The position numbers and the translations under genes are program-made. A stretch of 53,493 nt of DNA from JAQVEB01 sp028698105 (GTDB lineage Bacteria; Bacteroidota; Bacteroidia; Bacteroidales; Dysgonomonadaceae): NCBI GenBank assembly GCA_964293155.1, contig CAXYYA010000026.1, forward strand, positions 1-53,493, written 5' to 3'. How positions within the stretch are numbered: the first letter of the stretch is position 1; each line of letters begins with the position of its first letter. Under the pieces are notes generated by a model. That model saw only the letters and a program-made list of their open reading frames with translations, was not told the DNA's origin and searched no databases. This document shows positions 9,128 through 17,747 of this stretch, in pieces.

Positions 9128-9685
9128 ATGGAAAATAATTCGCAAAAGGTACGTGTTTTTTTGTTGGATGAGTTCAATTATCCGAAGTTCAGAGGTAAAA
9201 TCATTGATCTGTACCTGAATGCTTTCACAACGGGAAAATATGCGCAGCATATTCCGTTGGAATCTGCCGAAAGCACGCTGGACGAAATGCTTCGCCACGG
9301 TTGGGGAAATATGGCTTTTGTGGATGATAAACTGGCGGGTGTGCTCATCGCGCTTCCGCTCTCATACGATAAAGATTTCCCCCGCGATAAGTGTCCGCAA
9401 ATTCCCGTTGAAACATCGGTTTACATTGCCGAGGTGATGACGCATTCCGGTTTTCGGGGAAAAGGTGTGGCATCTGAACTGATCAAAAACTTTTTGCAGG
9501 AAGCAAAAAATAATTATACGGATGTCATTATCCGGGTGTGGGACGAAAACGAACCGGCTTTATCGTTATACGAGAAGCTGGGATTCGAAAAACTGGATGC
9601 AGAGCTTGTCCAGACCAAACTACGCTCTCCGGACAACTCGTTTGAGATGAGGAAAATATATCTATTTAAAGAAATCAGAAATTAG
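9128..9685 (+). CDS. GNAT family N-acetyltransferase
   Basis: A 185-residue acetyltransferase. The start at 9128 (MENNSQKVRVFLLDEF) is preferred over the in-frame ATG at 9086, which falls in the promoter. Acetyl-CoA binding motif A reads VAEVMTHSGFRGKGVASELIKNF, with RGKGVA as the pyrophosphate loop. Motif B is near RVWDENEPALSLYEKLGFEKL. The substrate is not predictable. The stop codon falls inside a run of four GAAATTA-like heptamers. The next gene, ovoA, starts 63 bp further on the same strand, so the two may be co-transcribed. Confidence 0.9.
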   Translation: MENNSQKVRVFLLDEFNYPKFRGKIIDLYLNAFTTGKYAQHIPLESAESTLDEMLRHGWGNMAFVDDKLAGVLIALPLSYDKDFPRDKCPQIPVETSVYIAEVMTHSGFRGKGVASELIKNFLQEAKNNYTDVIIRVWDENEPALSLYEKLGFEKLDAELVQTKLRSPDNSFEMRKIYLFKEIRN

Positions 9686-9698
9686 AAATTAGAAATGG
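9671..9698. repeat. Heptanucleotide tandem repeat (GAAATTA x4)
   Basis: Units GAAATCA, GAAATTA, GAAATTA, GAAATGG in register. They run across the stop codon of the GNAT gene, which is supplied by the repeat itself (AATTAG). Confidence 0.85.
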
Positions 9699-9748
9699 GA
9701 AGCCAAAAGTCTGAAAGTCTCGATGCTTGGCTGTATCAGTTTTAAAAT

Positions 9749-11854
9749 ATGAAAGATTTAATTACAAAAACAATTGACCTGCGTTCCGGTACGCCGGAGG
9801 AAAAGAGGCGCGAGATTCGCGATTATTTCCTGAAAACGTGGGCTGTGGATGAATTGCTATACACGCAATTGAAATCGGACGATGTGTTTTACCATCGGGG
9901 CGATCCGTTGCGCCATATTATTTTGTTTTATCTGGGACACACAGCCGTGTTCTTTATCAACAAACTGTTTTTGGGAAAGATCATTGATCAGCGCATCAAC
10001 CCGAAATTCGAATCCACTTTTGCTATCGGCGTGGATGAGATGAGTTGGGACGATCTGGACAATAACCATTACGATTGGCCGCCTGTCCCCGAAGTGCGCA
10101 GGTACCGCGATAAAGCCAAAGAAGCTATTCTCAATATCATTGATACGGCTCCGCTATCGCTTCCCATTGATTGGGAAAGCCCTTTCTGGATTATCATGAT
10201 GGGCATTGAGCATGAACGCATTCATCTGGAAACATCGTCGGTGCTGATACGGCAATTGCCGTTGGATAAAGTTGTTCCGAATTTGTTCGGTGAGCGTTGT
10301 GCAGAAACAGGAAGCGCTCCGCAAAATGAACTCATTGATGTGAAAGGGGCAGCCATGAAACTCGGCAAACCGATGGAACATCCGTTCTACGGGTGGGACA
10401 ACGAATACGGAAATTATACCGAAGAGGTTGGCGATTTCAAGGCTGCCAAATACCTGACATCGAATCAGGAGTTTCTGGGATTTATGGAAGACGGCGGCTA
10501 CGAAACCGAAAAATACTGGACGGAAGAGGGCTGGAACTGGCGAAACTTTAAGAAGGCGCAAATGCCGCTTTTCTGGCGAAAAGACGAAAACGGATACCGT
10601 TTACGGTTGATCGCCGAAGAAATTCCGATGCCGTGGAACTGGCCGGTAGAAGTGAATTACCTGGAAGCGAAAGCTTTTTGCAACTGGAAAAGTGAAAAGG
10701 CTGGACAAACGTATCGGTTGCCCACGGAAGCAGAATGGTACAGGCTGCACGAAATTTCGGGATTGAAAGATGTAATGGAGTGGGGCAGTGCGCCCGGAAA
10801 TATTAATCTTGAACACGGCACATCGCCTTGTCCGGTGGATAAATTCAAACAGGGCGATTTTTACGATGTGCTGGGCAACGTGTGGCAGTGGACGGAAACG
10901 CCCATTACGGGTTTTCCCGGTTTTAAGGTTCATCCGTTGTACGACGATTTTTCCACGCCCACCTTCGACGGCAAGCACAACCTGATAAAAGGCGGTTCGT
11001 GGATCTCCACGGGAAACGAAGCTACGCTTCACTCGCGCTACGCGTTTCGTCGCCATTTTTACCAGCACGCCGGATTTCGGTACATTCAATCGGATGCTCC
11101 GCTGGTAATTCAGCGAAACGATTACGAAACCGATCCCGAAGTTACCCTTGCCAGTGAAAAAGACTGGGGCGACGCCTTCTCGGATACTCCGGTTTTCGCC
11201 AAACAACTTGCATCGCGCATTCGCGCGATATTGGGCGAAGATCCGTCGGCGAAAATCCTCGATCTGAATGCCGATACCGGCCGCCTTGCGTTCGAACTGG
11301 CACCGTATTACAACAACATTACCGCGCTCGATTTCACTGCGCGCATGCTTCGCATGGCCAATCAGCTGCAAACCCAGGGCGCCATGCGTTACACGATGGA
11401 GGACGAGAACGATCTGGTTTTCTACCGGGAAGTCGTGCTGAAAGAACTGGGATTGGTTGAAGGCGCTGAACACATTCTGTTCATGCAGGCAGATATTAAT
11501 AACCTGAAACCGGTTTACACCGGGTACGATCTTATCGTGATGCCCGACATTCTGCATAAACTGGCCAAACCGCGTGAATTCTTGCGTGCGCTGCCCGAGC
11601 GGTTGAATGATAAAGGTATCCTGATCATTGCCACGGATTACAAGTGGGATATGAAAGATACGGCGCACAAATACTGGATCGGAGGTTATAAGAAAGACGG
11701 CGAGCCGGTTACGGGACTGGACGCTTTGGAAAAAGTGCTATCGGAAAACTTCGACAGTATCCGTGAACCGGAAGATATCCTGCTCACAGTTCCCAAAACT
11801 TCACGCATCAAAGAACTGCGCATGCAGCAGGTGACGGTTTGGAGGAAGAAATAA
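9749..11854 (+). CDS. ovoA: 5-histidylcysteine sulfoxide synthase / 4-mercaptohistidine N-methyltransferase (ovothiol synthesis)
   Basis: A 701-residue protein with the full OvoA layout: DinB-like four-helix domain (about 25-180), FGE/SUMF1-like domain (about 190-460), and a C-terminal class I methyltransferase (about 480-701, ILDLNADTGRLAFELAP). The non-haem iron site is visible as HERIH plus LE: His155, His159, Glu161 (HX3HXE), with His64 the probable third ligand. Known OvoA couples cysteine and histidine with O2 to give 5-histidylcysteine sulfoxide, and the methyltransferase finishes ovothiol A after a PLP lyase has cut the C-S bond. No such lyase is visible nearby. An O2-using thiol-antioxidant enzyme fits with the NO-detoxification genes at 25.6-29.6 kb. 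Confidence 0.93.
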   Translation: MKDLITKTIDLRSGTPEEKRREIRDYFLKTWAVDELLYTQLKSDDVFYHRGDPLRHIILFYLGHTAVFFINKLFLGKIIDQRINPKFESTFAIGVDEMSWDDLDNNHYDWPPVPEVRRYRDKAKEAILNIIDTAPLSLPIDWESPFWIIMMGIEHERIHLETSSVLIRQLPLDKVVPNLFGERCAETGSAPQNELIDVKGAAMKLGKPMEHPFYGWDNEYGNYTEEVGDFKAAKYLTSNQEFLGFMEDGGYETEKYWTEEGWNWRNFKKAQMPLFWRKDENGYRLRLIAEEIPMPWNWPVEVNYLEAKAFCNWKSEKAGQTYRLPTEAEWYRLHEISGLKDVMEWGSAPGNINLEHGTSPCPVDKFKQGDFYDVLGNVWQWTETPITGFPGFKVHPLYDDFSTPTFDGKHNLIKGGSWISTGNEATLHSRYAFRRHFYQHAGFRYIQSDAPLVIQRNDYETDPEVTLASEKDWGDAFSDTPVFAKQLASRIRAILGEDPSAKILDLNADTGRLAFELAPYYNNITALDFTARMLRMANQLQTQGAMRYTMEDENDLVFYREVVLKELGLVEGAEHILFMQADINNLKPVYTGYDLIVMPDILHKLAKPREFLRALPERLNDKGILIIATDYKWDMKDTAHKYWIGGYKKDGEPVTGLDALEKVLSENFDSIREPEDILLTVPKTSRIKELRMQQVTVWRKK

Positions 11855-11886
11855 TGTAAAGAATATTAATTCAAAATTGAGAAAAA

Positions 11887-12257
11887 GAGGCTGTCTCAAA
11901 AGTAAGTAAATGCTAAGAATTATTGTGATATTTTCGTCTGATAAGCCTGCGGCGATAGGCTACGCTGATAAGCAGAAAGCCTCTTGAAATATTAAACGCC
12001 GCGACTTTATCGCGAACGAAGTGAGTCTATCTTCGCCGTTAGGGGAACTATCGCGTAAGCCTATCTATGTAAAACGTTACAATAATTATTTTAGAATACT
12101 TATCACTATAGTTTCATTTTGTCATGTTGAACGAAGTGAAACATCTACATTGTCAAGCTAAATAGATTCTTCATTTCTCCGCCAGTTGGCGGATCCATTC
12201 TCCCGATAGTTATCGGGAGACAATTTGACAGCAGATTTTACTTTTGAGACAAGCTCC
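11887..12257. mobile_element. MITE-like element with terminal inverted repeats, no ORF
   Basis: The 538-bp gap after ovoA holds no convincing gene. GAGGCTGTCTCAAAAGT at 11887-11903 and ACTTTTGAGACAAGCTCC at 12240-12257 are inverted repeats sharing GTCTCAAAAGT plus most outer bases. GAGGCTGTCTCAAAA-type ends are seen on Bacteroidota insertion sequences, so this may be a non-autonomous derivative. Inside are two perfect palindromes, TCCGCCAGTTGGCGGA (12178-12193) and CTCCCGATAGTTATCGGGAG (12200-12219), both with a GT loop, and a segment reading CATGTTGAACGAAGTGAAAC. I see no transposase and no clear target-site duplication. Confidence 0.6.
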
Positions 12258-12392
12258 TTTTGGTTTTTATTCGGTTAATAAAGAGATTTATTTTGCTACA
12301 CAACGCACAAGTTGAAAACTTGCCTTTACTTTGCAAGAGGATTTATGTTTTCGGGTGAGTGTGGATCGTTGTACTATTTGTAGAGTGAGTTT

Positions 12393-13346
12393 TTACCCTT
12401 CATTTATCCACCGCGTGAGCGCACTAAAAATATTTGCATCGCGGAGCGGCCGTTTCTCTTTTACTTTCTTCGGCGCAAGTACCTTTAATCCGCTGTGTAC
12501 CATTTTTACCGTTATTTTCTTTCCGGTTTTTACCGGTTCGCCGTCCACGTGCAGAGTTCCGGGACGAGAACGTTTGATGGTAACTTTTTCGGAAAGTAAG
12601 GTAGTCATTTTACCGTTTTTGTCTATATTTTTGGTGAAAAGTTGCAATGTAGTCTGCGGTATCTCCAATGCGTTGATGGGTTTAAGGATAGAAACATTCA
12701 TTTTGCCGTCTTCCATATCGGCTCCGGGAGCTATGTAGGCCTCGTTACCATATTGCGATGCGTTTGCGCAGGTTACCACGAAGGCTTTTTCACGAAGTGA
12801 TCCTTCATCATGTTCAATTTCATATTCTTCGGCTTTAAAATCAAAAACACCTTCCACGATGTTTCTGATATAGCCGAAAGGCCCGCGTTGTCTCTCTTCG
12901 GCAAACTTATCGCTGATAAATGCATCGAAACCCACACCACACGTGGTGAAAAAGATATGGTCGTTGGCAATGCCGTAATCAATGGTGCGCGTATGCTCGT
13001 CCAGCACAATTTCTATCGCTTTCTTGGCATCCATGGGAATGCCCAGTTCGCGCGCCAGCCCGTTGCCCGATCCAAAAGGAATGATTCCCAATGTGCAGTC
13101 GGTGTTCACCAACGCTTTGGCCACTTCATTCACCGTACCGTCGCCACCTGCCGTGAGCACGTATTTAAAATTGTTTGCCACCGCTTCCTTGGCTATTTCC
13201 GTAGCATGTTCCGGATAGCCGGTGATACGGATGATCACGTCAAATTTTTTCTGATCGAAAGCCGCGGCGACCATTTCCGGTATGCTTTGCTTGGATTCGG
13301 TTCCCGATACGGGATTGATGATGACACAAACTTTTGTTTTATCCAT
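12393..13346 (-). CDS. Diacylglycerol kinase family lipid kinase (YegS/DgkB type)
   Basis: A 317-residue protein starting MDKTKVCVIINPVSGTESK. Key motifs are GGDGTVNEVAKAL (nucleotide binding and catalysis) and PFGSGNGLARELGIP. A C-terminal beta-sandwich domain carries GADMEDGKMNVSILK and HVDGEPVKTGKKITVK. Family members phosphorylate diacylglycerol, sphingolipids or related lipids with ATP at the inner membrane face. Bacteroidota make sphingolipids, so a sphingoid substrate is possible but unproven. It is divergent from the HAD gene. Confidence 0.93.
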   Translation of the reverse strand: MDKTKVCVIINPVSGTESKQSIPEMVAAAFDQKKFDVIIRITGYPEHATEIAKEAVANNFKYVLTAGGDGTVNEVAKALVNTDCTLGIIPFGSGNGLARELGIPMDAKKAIEIVLDEHTRTIDYGIANDHIFFTTCGVGFDAFISDKFAEERQRGPFGYIRNIVEGVFDFKAEEYEIEHDEGSLREKAFVVTCANASQYGNEAYIAPGADMEDGKMNVSILKPINALEIPQTTLQLFTKNIDKNGKMTTLLSEKVTIKRSRPGTLHVDGEPVKTGKKITVKMVHSGLKVLAPKKVKEKRPLRDANIFSALTRWINEG

Positions 13347-13408
13347 TGGTTAAATCGTTATAGAGATAGAACAAATCAGGTAGCTTTTTGTTTTTTGGCT
13401 GCGTTTTA

Positions 13409-13440
13409 TTTGCCCTTTCGGGCTTAGTTGCGTATTTTTG
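13409..13440 (+). promoter_or_regulatory. Promoter for the HAD phosphatase gene
   Basis: TTTG at 13409-13412, a 20-bp spacer, then TATTTTTG at 13433-13440: a full match to the Bacteroidota -33/-7 consensus. The ATG follows 24 bp later. The spacer contains a small GCCC-TTTC-GGGC palindrome. Confidence 0.7.
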
Positions 13441-13464
13441 CAATCTTAATAAAAAATCAGCTTT

Positions 13465-14097
13465 ATGTTGAAACCCGATAGTTTGATCTTCGATATGGAC
13501 GGCACGCTCTGGGACAATGTGGACACGTACGCCGACTCGTGGAACATGGGACTTGAGCGAACCGGACACGATAAAAAAGTCACCCGTGCAGATATTCTCG
13601 GCCTTATGGGCAAGGAAGCCCGCGTAATGCTCAATTCCATCTTGCCCGGTTCTTCAACCGAAGAGCAGGACAGGTTGTTCGTGGAAGTGATCTCGGCATA
13701 CCAGACGCTGCTGGGCAGCATGAGACCGAAAATCTTCGACGGCATGCACGAAGCGCTCGAAAAACTATCCACCCGATACAAGCTGCTGATGTTGAGCAAT
13801 TGCGAAGCGGGCGGACTGGTGAATTTCATGAAATTCACCAACACGACGCATCTGTTCGCCGATTACGCCGAGCACGGCCAAAACCTGAAGCCGAAGAGCT
13901 ATAACCTCCGGATGCTCATTGAAAGAAACAACCTTCAACAGCCCATGTATATCGGCGATACCGATTCCGACAGCCGCGAAGCGGCGAAGGCCGGCGTTCC
14001 GTTCGTTTTTGTAACCTTCGGTTTCGGTGAAACCGAAAATTACGCGCTCAGATTCGATTCACTTCCCGAACTGGCCGATTATTTCATGAATCTGTAA
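13465..14097 (+). CDS. HAD superfamily hydrolase (phosphoglycolate phosphatase-like)
   Basis: A 210-residue HAD phosphatase. Motif I is FDMDGTLWDN (nucleophile and acid/base aspartates), motif II is LMLSNCEAGG, motif III is the lysine in LKPKSYNLRML, and motif IV is IGDTDSDSREAAKAGVPFV. An alpha-helical C1 cap lies between motifs I and II. Substrates in this subgroup include phosphoglycolate, beta-phosphoglucose and nucleotides; none can be chosen here. The sodium:solute symporter follows after 12 bp, so the two are probably one transcript. Confidence 0.92.
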   Translation: MLKPDSLIFDMDGTLWDNVDTYADSWNMGLERTGHDKKVTRADILGLMGKEARVMLNSILPGSSTEEQDRLFVEVISAYQTLLGSMRPKIFDGMHEALEKLSTRYKLLMLSNCEAGGLVNFMKFTNTTHLFADYAEHGQNLKPKSYNLRMLIERNNLQQPMYIGDTDSDSREAAKAGVPFVFVTFGFGETENYALRFDSLPELADYFMNL

Positions 14098-14109
14098 AAA
14101 AACAAACGT

Positions 14110-15597
14110 ATGCAGGGAGCATTCATCCTAATTGTTATTGCGGTGTATATGGGCGTGCTGATGTTGATATCACACCTCACGAGCCGCAAGGGAACCGACA
14201 ACGACACGTTTTTCCGCGCCAATAAATCGTCCAAGTGGTACGTGGTGGCCATCGCCATGATCGGCACTTCCATCTCGGGCGTAACCTTTGTTTCCGTCCC
14301 CGGAATGGTACGAAACCTCGATATGACGTATATGCAGATGGTCTTCGGTTTCTTTTTCGGTTACCTGGTCATTGCCTTTGTACTGCTTCCGCTGTATTAC
14401 CGGCTGAACCTCACCACCATTTACGGTTATCTCGATCAACGTTACGGGCCTAAATCTTATAAAACGGGCGCGTGGTTTTTCCTGCTTTCCAAAATTGTGG
14501 GAGCCGCGGCGCGCCTGTATCTGGTGGCTTTTATCCTGCAATCGCTGGTTTTCAAGGCGTGGGGCGTGCCTTTCGTGGTTACCGTGGTGGGCATTATTCT
14601 CGTTATCTGGTTATACAGCCACCGGAGCGGTATAAAAACCATCATCTGGACCGACTGGCTGCAAACCATTCTCTTCATCACGGCGCTGGTGCTTATTGTC
14701 TGGCAGGTTGCTCATCGGCTCGATTTTAACTTGGGCGATATAGCCGTGGCCATCAAGGAGAGTCCGCATTCACGGATATTTGTGTTCGACGATTGGAGCA
14801 GCACGCAGAATTTCTTCAAGCAGTTTTTCAGCGGGATGTTCATTACCATCGTGATGACCGGCCTTGATCAGGATCAGATGCAGAAGAACCTCACCATCCG
14901 CACCCTGAAAGATGCTCAGCGAAACGTGGTATCCTACGGATTTGCCTTTGCCCCCATCAATTTCCTCTTCCTGAGCCTGGGCGTGCTGTTGCTGATCTAT
15001 GCGCAACAGCAGGGCATTTCGCTTCCTGCCGTGTCCGATAATATTCTTCCGATGATCGCGAGTGGATATCTGGGGCAAGCCGTACTGGGCATTTTTATCG
15101 TGGGCATTGTGGCGGCAGCTTTTTCGAGTGCCGATTCGGCGCTGACGGCGCTCACCACTTCTTTCTGCGTGGATATTCTGGGAATGGAAAAATCCAACGG
15201 CAATGCCGATGTCGAAAAAAAGAACATTCGCACGCGGCGCAGGGCGCATATCGGCATCAGCGTGGTGTTTGTACTGATCATCCTCATCATCGAAGCCATC
15301 GGTTCCGACAGCATCATCAACGCTATCTATAAACTGGCAGCATACACGTATGGCCCGTTGCTCGGGTTGTATTTCTTCGGGTTATACACGAAGGTGAAAC
15401 CTGTGGATAAATGGGTTCCTTATGTTGCCATTGCCGCTCCAGTTGTTTGTTTCGTTATTGAAGTTGTGATGAAACAGGTTTTCGGCTATCAGGTAGGTTA
15501 TGAATTGCTGCTGATCAACGGTGCGCTTACCGGATTGGGATTGTGGATACTGAGTTTGCGACACGCAGATGCCTCCCCTCAATCCCCTCCGAAATAG
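14110..15597 (+). CDS. Sodium:solute symporter (SSS family)
   Basis: A 495-residue, strongly hydrophobic protein with about 13 membrane helices. It carries the SSS signature near SKWYVVAIAMIGTSISGVTFVS (sodium-site helix) and the segment AAAFSSADSALTALTTSFCVD, in which paired Ser residues contribute to the Na2 site in this fold. The most similar described proteins transport sugars, proline, sialic acid or iodide; the substrate cannot be assigned. It lies between a HAD phosphatase and engB, which give no substrate clue. Confidence 0.92.
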   Translation: MQGAFILIVIAVYMGVLMLISHLTSRKGTDNDTFFRANKSSKWYVVAIAMIGTSISGVTFVSVPGMVRNLDMTYMQMVFGFFFGYLVIAFVLLPLYYRLNLTTIYGYLDQRYGPKSYKTGAWFFLLSKIVGAAARLYLVAFILQSLVFKAWGVPFVVTVVGIILVIWLYSHRSGIKTIIWTDWLQTILFITALVLIVWQVAHRLDFNLGDIAVAIKESPHSRIFVFDDWSSTQNFFKQFFSGMFITIVMTGLDQDQMQKNLTIRTLKDAQRNVVSYGFAFAPINFLFLSLGVLLLIYAQQQGISLPAVSDNILPMIASGYLGQAVLGIFIVGIVAAAFSSADSALTALTTSFCVDILGMEKSNGNADVEKKNIRTRRRAHIGISVVFVLIILIIEAIGSDSIINAIYKLAAYTYGPLLGLYFFGLYTKVKPVDKWVPYVAIAAPVVCFVIEVVMKQVFGYQVGYELLLINGALTGLGLWILSLRHADASPQSPPK

Positions 15598-15616
15598 GAA
15601 ACTTCGACTACGATTT

Positions 15617-15672
15617 AAACGTCAAACGTCAAACATCAAACGTCAAACATCAAACATCAAACAATGAACATC
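15617..15672. repeat. Heptanucleotide tandem repeat (AAACATC/AAACGTC x8) at the engB start
   Basis: Eight units in exact 7-bp register, alternating AAACGTC and AAACATC, with the last two AAACAAT and GAACATC. The engB start codon (15664-15666) is formed inside the array. A shorter version of the same heptamer precedes the E3 gene at 33071. Confidence 0.9.
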
Positions 15673-16263
15673 AATTCTGCCGAATTTATCATCAGCAATA
15701 CCGATTACCGGAAATGCCCGGAGGGCGGGAAGCCGGAATATGCGTTTATCGGACGGTCGAACGTAGGGAAATCGTCGCTTATCAACATGCTCACCAACCG
15801 TAAGGGACTGGCCATGACGTCGTCCACACCGGGGAAAACCATGCTGATAAACCACTTCCTGATCAACGATGCGTGGTATCTGGTGGATTTGCCCGGGTAC
15901 GGCTATGCCCGACGTGGAAAAGAGAACCGCGAGCGTTTGCGCAAGATCATCGAAGATTACGTGCTGGAACGGGTGCAAATGACTAACCTGTTCGTGTTGG
16001 TGGACAGCAGGCACGAACCGCAACAAATTGACCTTGAATTTATGGAATGGCTGGGTGAGAACGGCGTGCCGTTTAGCATCGTGTTCACTAAAGCCGATAA
16101 AAAGGGCCCTATGCGCCTGCAACAAAACGTTGAAGCGTACACCCAAAAACTGCTGGAGACGTGGGAAGAACTTCCACCCGTTTTTGTTACTTCGTCCGAA
16201 AAAGGGCAGGGCAGGGAAGAGTTGCTGGCGTATATTGAGGAGATCAATAAATCGCTGCAGTAG
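15664..16263 (+). CDS. engB: Ribosome biogenesis GTPase EngB/YsxC
   Basis: A 199-residue single G-domain GTPase. G1 is GRSNVGKSS, G2 is in TSSTPGKT, G3 is DLPGYGYA, G4 is TKADK, and G5 is in VTSSEKGQG. YsxC/EngB is needed for late assembly of the 50S subunit. Length is typical for the family. The start is fixed by MNINSAEFIISN and lies within a heptamer array. The stop codon overlaps a strong hairpin (16260-16288, GTAGC / GCTAC outer stem with GCTGCTT / AAGCAGC inner stem) that lacks a long T-run. Confidence 0.95.
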   Translation: MNINSAEFIISNTDYRKCPEGGKPEYAFIGRSNVGKSSLINMLTNRKGLAMTSSTPGKTMLINHFLINDAWYLVDLPGYGYARRGKENRERLRKIIEDYVLERVQMTNLFVLVDSRHEPQQIDLEFMEWLGENGVPFSIVFTKADKKGPMRLQQNVEAYTQKLLETWEELPPVFVTSSEKGQGREELLAYIEEINKSLQ

Positions 16264-16403
16264 CTGCTGCTTCCAAAGCAGCCGCTACTTGTTATGACAT
16301 GCAAAGCATCAACTGATGATTTTTTTTGTCTTCGACACACACGCTTTGCAAAAGCGTGCGAGCAAAGGCAACCTTTTTAGTAAAAGCTCACTGCCTGTTC
16401 GGT

Positions 16404-16507
16404 AAAAGGCCGCGGCCTTTTGGATGAAACGTCAAGAGCTTTTGTGTAAAAGCCCGTGGCCTTTTTCAAAAACGCCGCCTGCTTTTTTTAAAAGGCCGCC
16501 GCCTTTT
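16404..16507. repeat. Tandem array of about 21-bp imperfect palindromes, copy 1
   Basis: Five units, each of form AAAAGGC-core-GCCTTTT, starting at 16404, 16427, 16448, 16469 and 16490 (spacing 23, 21, 21, 21). The first unit, AAAAGGCCGCGGCCTTTT, is a perfect 18-bp palindrome. The second is the divergent AAACGTCAAGAGCTTTT. A homologous array at 47994 has the same order of units 1 and 2. The rest of the engB-HD gap holds a second small palindrome (CACGCTTT / AAAGCGTG near 16341-16360). Confidence 0.85.
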
Positions 16508-16518
16508 AATAAAGAGAT

Positions 16519-17112
16519 TTACTTCTTCAATATCCCCTTTTCAACGCTCTCATCCATGAGTTTACGGGCATAATCCCACAATGCGGCGGAACCGTTCCCG
16601 ATCGCTTTTTTTTTATCGTACACATCCTGATAGCGCACGTCGAATTCTTCCCACGTGCCTCCGTTATTGGAAGTGTTTTGCAACAGCGGTTCAAACCGGT
16701 CCATCGCTTTCGCAAACTTTGCTTCAGCGGAAACGCCTTCCTCAAATTCGGTCCACAGTGCGATGAACTCTTTGGCTTGTTTTTCGGGCAACAGGCCGAA
16801 AATGCGTTCGGCGGCATTGGTTTCTTCCGTCGTGTTATCGTGGTTTTTTTGTGTATCGTAGATAAAGGTGTCGCCGGCGTCAATTTCAACAATATCGTGT
16901 ATCAGCACCATTTTCACCACCTTCAGCAAATCAATTTCCGCATCGGAATATTCGCTCAGCACGATAGCCATCAGGGCTAAATGCCAGCTGTGTTCGGCAT
17001 CGTTTTCGTTGCGGTCGCTGTTGAACAGCTTGGTGCGCCGCTCAATGTATTTTATCTTATCAATCTCTTTGATGAAAGCGATTTGCTTCACTAAATTTTC
17101 GGGTGTCATCAT
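16519..17112 (-). CDS. HD domain hydrolase (YfbR/HDDC2-like)
   Basis: A 197-residue HD_3-type protein. Metal-binding residues are visible as DAEHSWHLALMAIVL (first His), VLIHDIVEIDAGD (the HD pair) and a distal Asp near AKAMDRFEP. Relatives are 5'-deoxynucleotidases or of unknown activity. The start is ambiguous by one codon (two adjacent ATGs). The lipocalin gene lies upstream in the same direction, separated by 12 bp. The 3' side carries the palindrome array. Substrate is inferred only by family. Confidence 0.88.
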   Translation of the reverse strand: MMTPENLVKQIAFIKEIDKIKYIERRTKLFNSDRNENDAEHSWHLALMAIVLSEYSDAEIDLLKVVKMVLIHDIVEIDAGDTFIYDTQKNHDNTTEETNAAERIFGLLPEKQAKEFIALWTEFEEGVSAEAKFAKAMDRFEPLLQNTSNNGGTWEEFDVRYQDVYDKKKAIGNGSAALWDYARKLMDESVEKGILKK

Positions 17113-17124
17113 TTGCTTAGCGAA

Positions 17125-17667
17125 TCAATCGTTATGCTTTACCCAGATAAGGTTTTCGGTTTTCACGCCGATCTCCTTCGCTTTTTGCACGTATTTTTCC
17201 TTGATGTGATTGGGAATGGTCTTTGCGCGTGCGAGTATCCAGCAGTATTTCGGACTTTTGCCGATAACGAGTGCATATTGGTAATCGTCGTCCAGCGCGG
17301 CAACATGATACGCGGCGTAAAAAGGCCCGAAGAACGAGACCTTGAGCCGCGCTGTGTTGGGAGTTTCCACAAATTTGGCTTTTCCCACGGCTTCGTCCCA
17401 TTCTTTTCTTTCGTAGTTGTACCCGCGATTTATCACCCTGATGCTGCCGTTATCGTTCAACGAATATTCGGCCGTAGTGTTGTTCAGATTTTTCTCGAAC
17501 GCGAAATCCAATCGCGCGATCTCGTACCATTTACCCAAATACCTTTCGGCATCGAACGGCGTTACCGGTGTTACTCCTTTGGGCAACGAAATATTCGATC
17601 TCATGTAGATGAAACCGCTGGCAAGTGCGGTGATTCCGGTGAATGCCAAAAATTGTTTTTTGTTCAT
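17125..17667 (-). CDS. Lipocalin family protein (Blc-like)
   Basis: A 180-residue protein with an N-terminal hydrophobic segment (FLAFTGITALASGFIYM) but no lipobox cysteine, so it is probably membrane-anchored or secreted rather than a classical Blc lipoprotein. Lipocalin motifs are YLGKWYEIARLDF (GxW motif of strand A), VINRGYN, and a C-terminal KYCWILARAKTIP. Blc of E. coli binds fatty acids and lysophospholipids and is linked to envelope stress. It is probably co-transcribed with the HD hydrolase 12 bp downstream. Confidence 0.92.
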   Translation of the reverse strand: MNKKQFLAFTGITALASGFIYMRSNISLPKGVTPVTPFDAERYLGKWYEIARLDFAFEKNLNNTTAEYSLNDNGSIRVINRGYNYERKEWDEAVGKAKFVETPNTARLKVSFFGPFYAAYHVAALDDDYQYALVIGKSPKYCWILARAKTIPNHIKEKYVQKAKEIGVKTENLIWVKHND

Positions 17668-17747
17668 AATGCATTGTTTTACTTATAACGTAAAAACGCG
17701 GGGATTGGTTTTCCGGCATCTACAATTAGAAAGCAGCTAAAGCTCAA

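Noticed and set aside
10601..11668. 355-codon minus-strand ORF opposite ovoA
   Set aside because: Antisense shadow; ovoA domains and catalytic residues occupy the plus strand.
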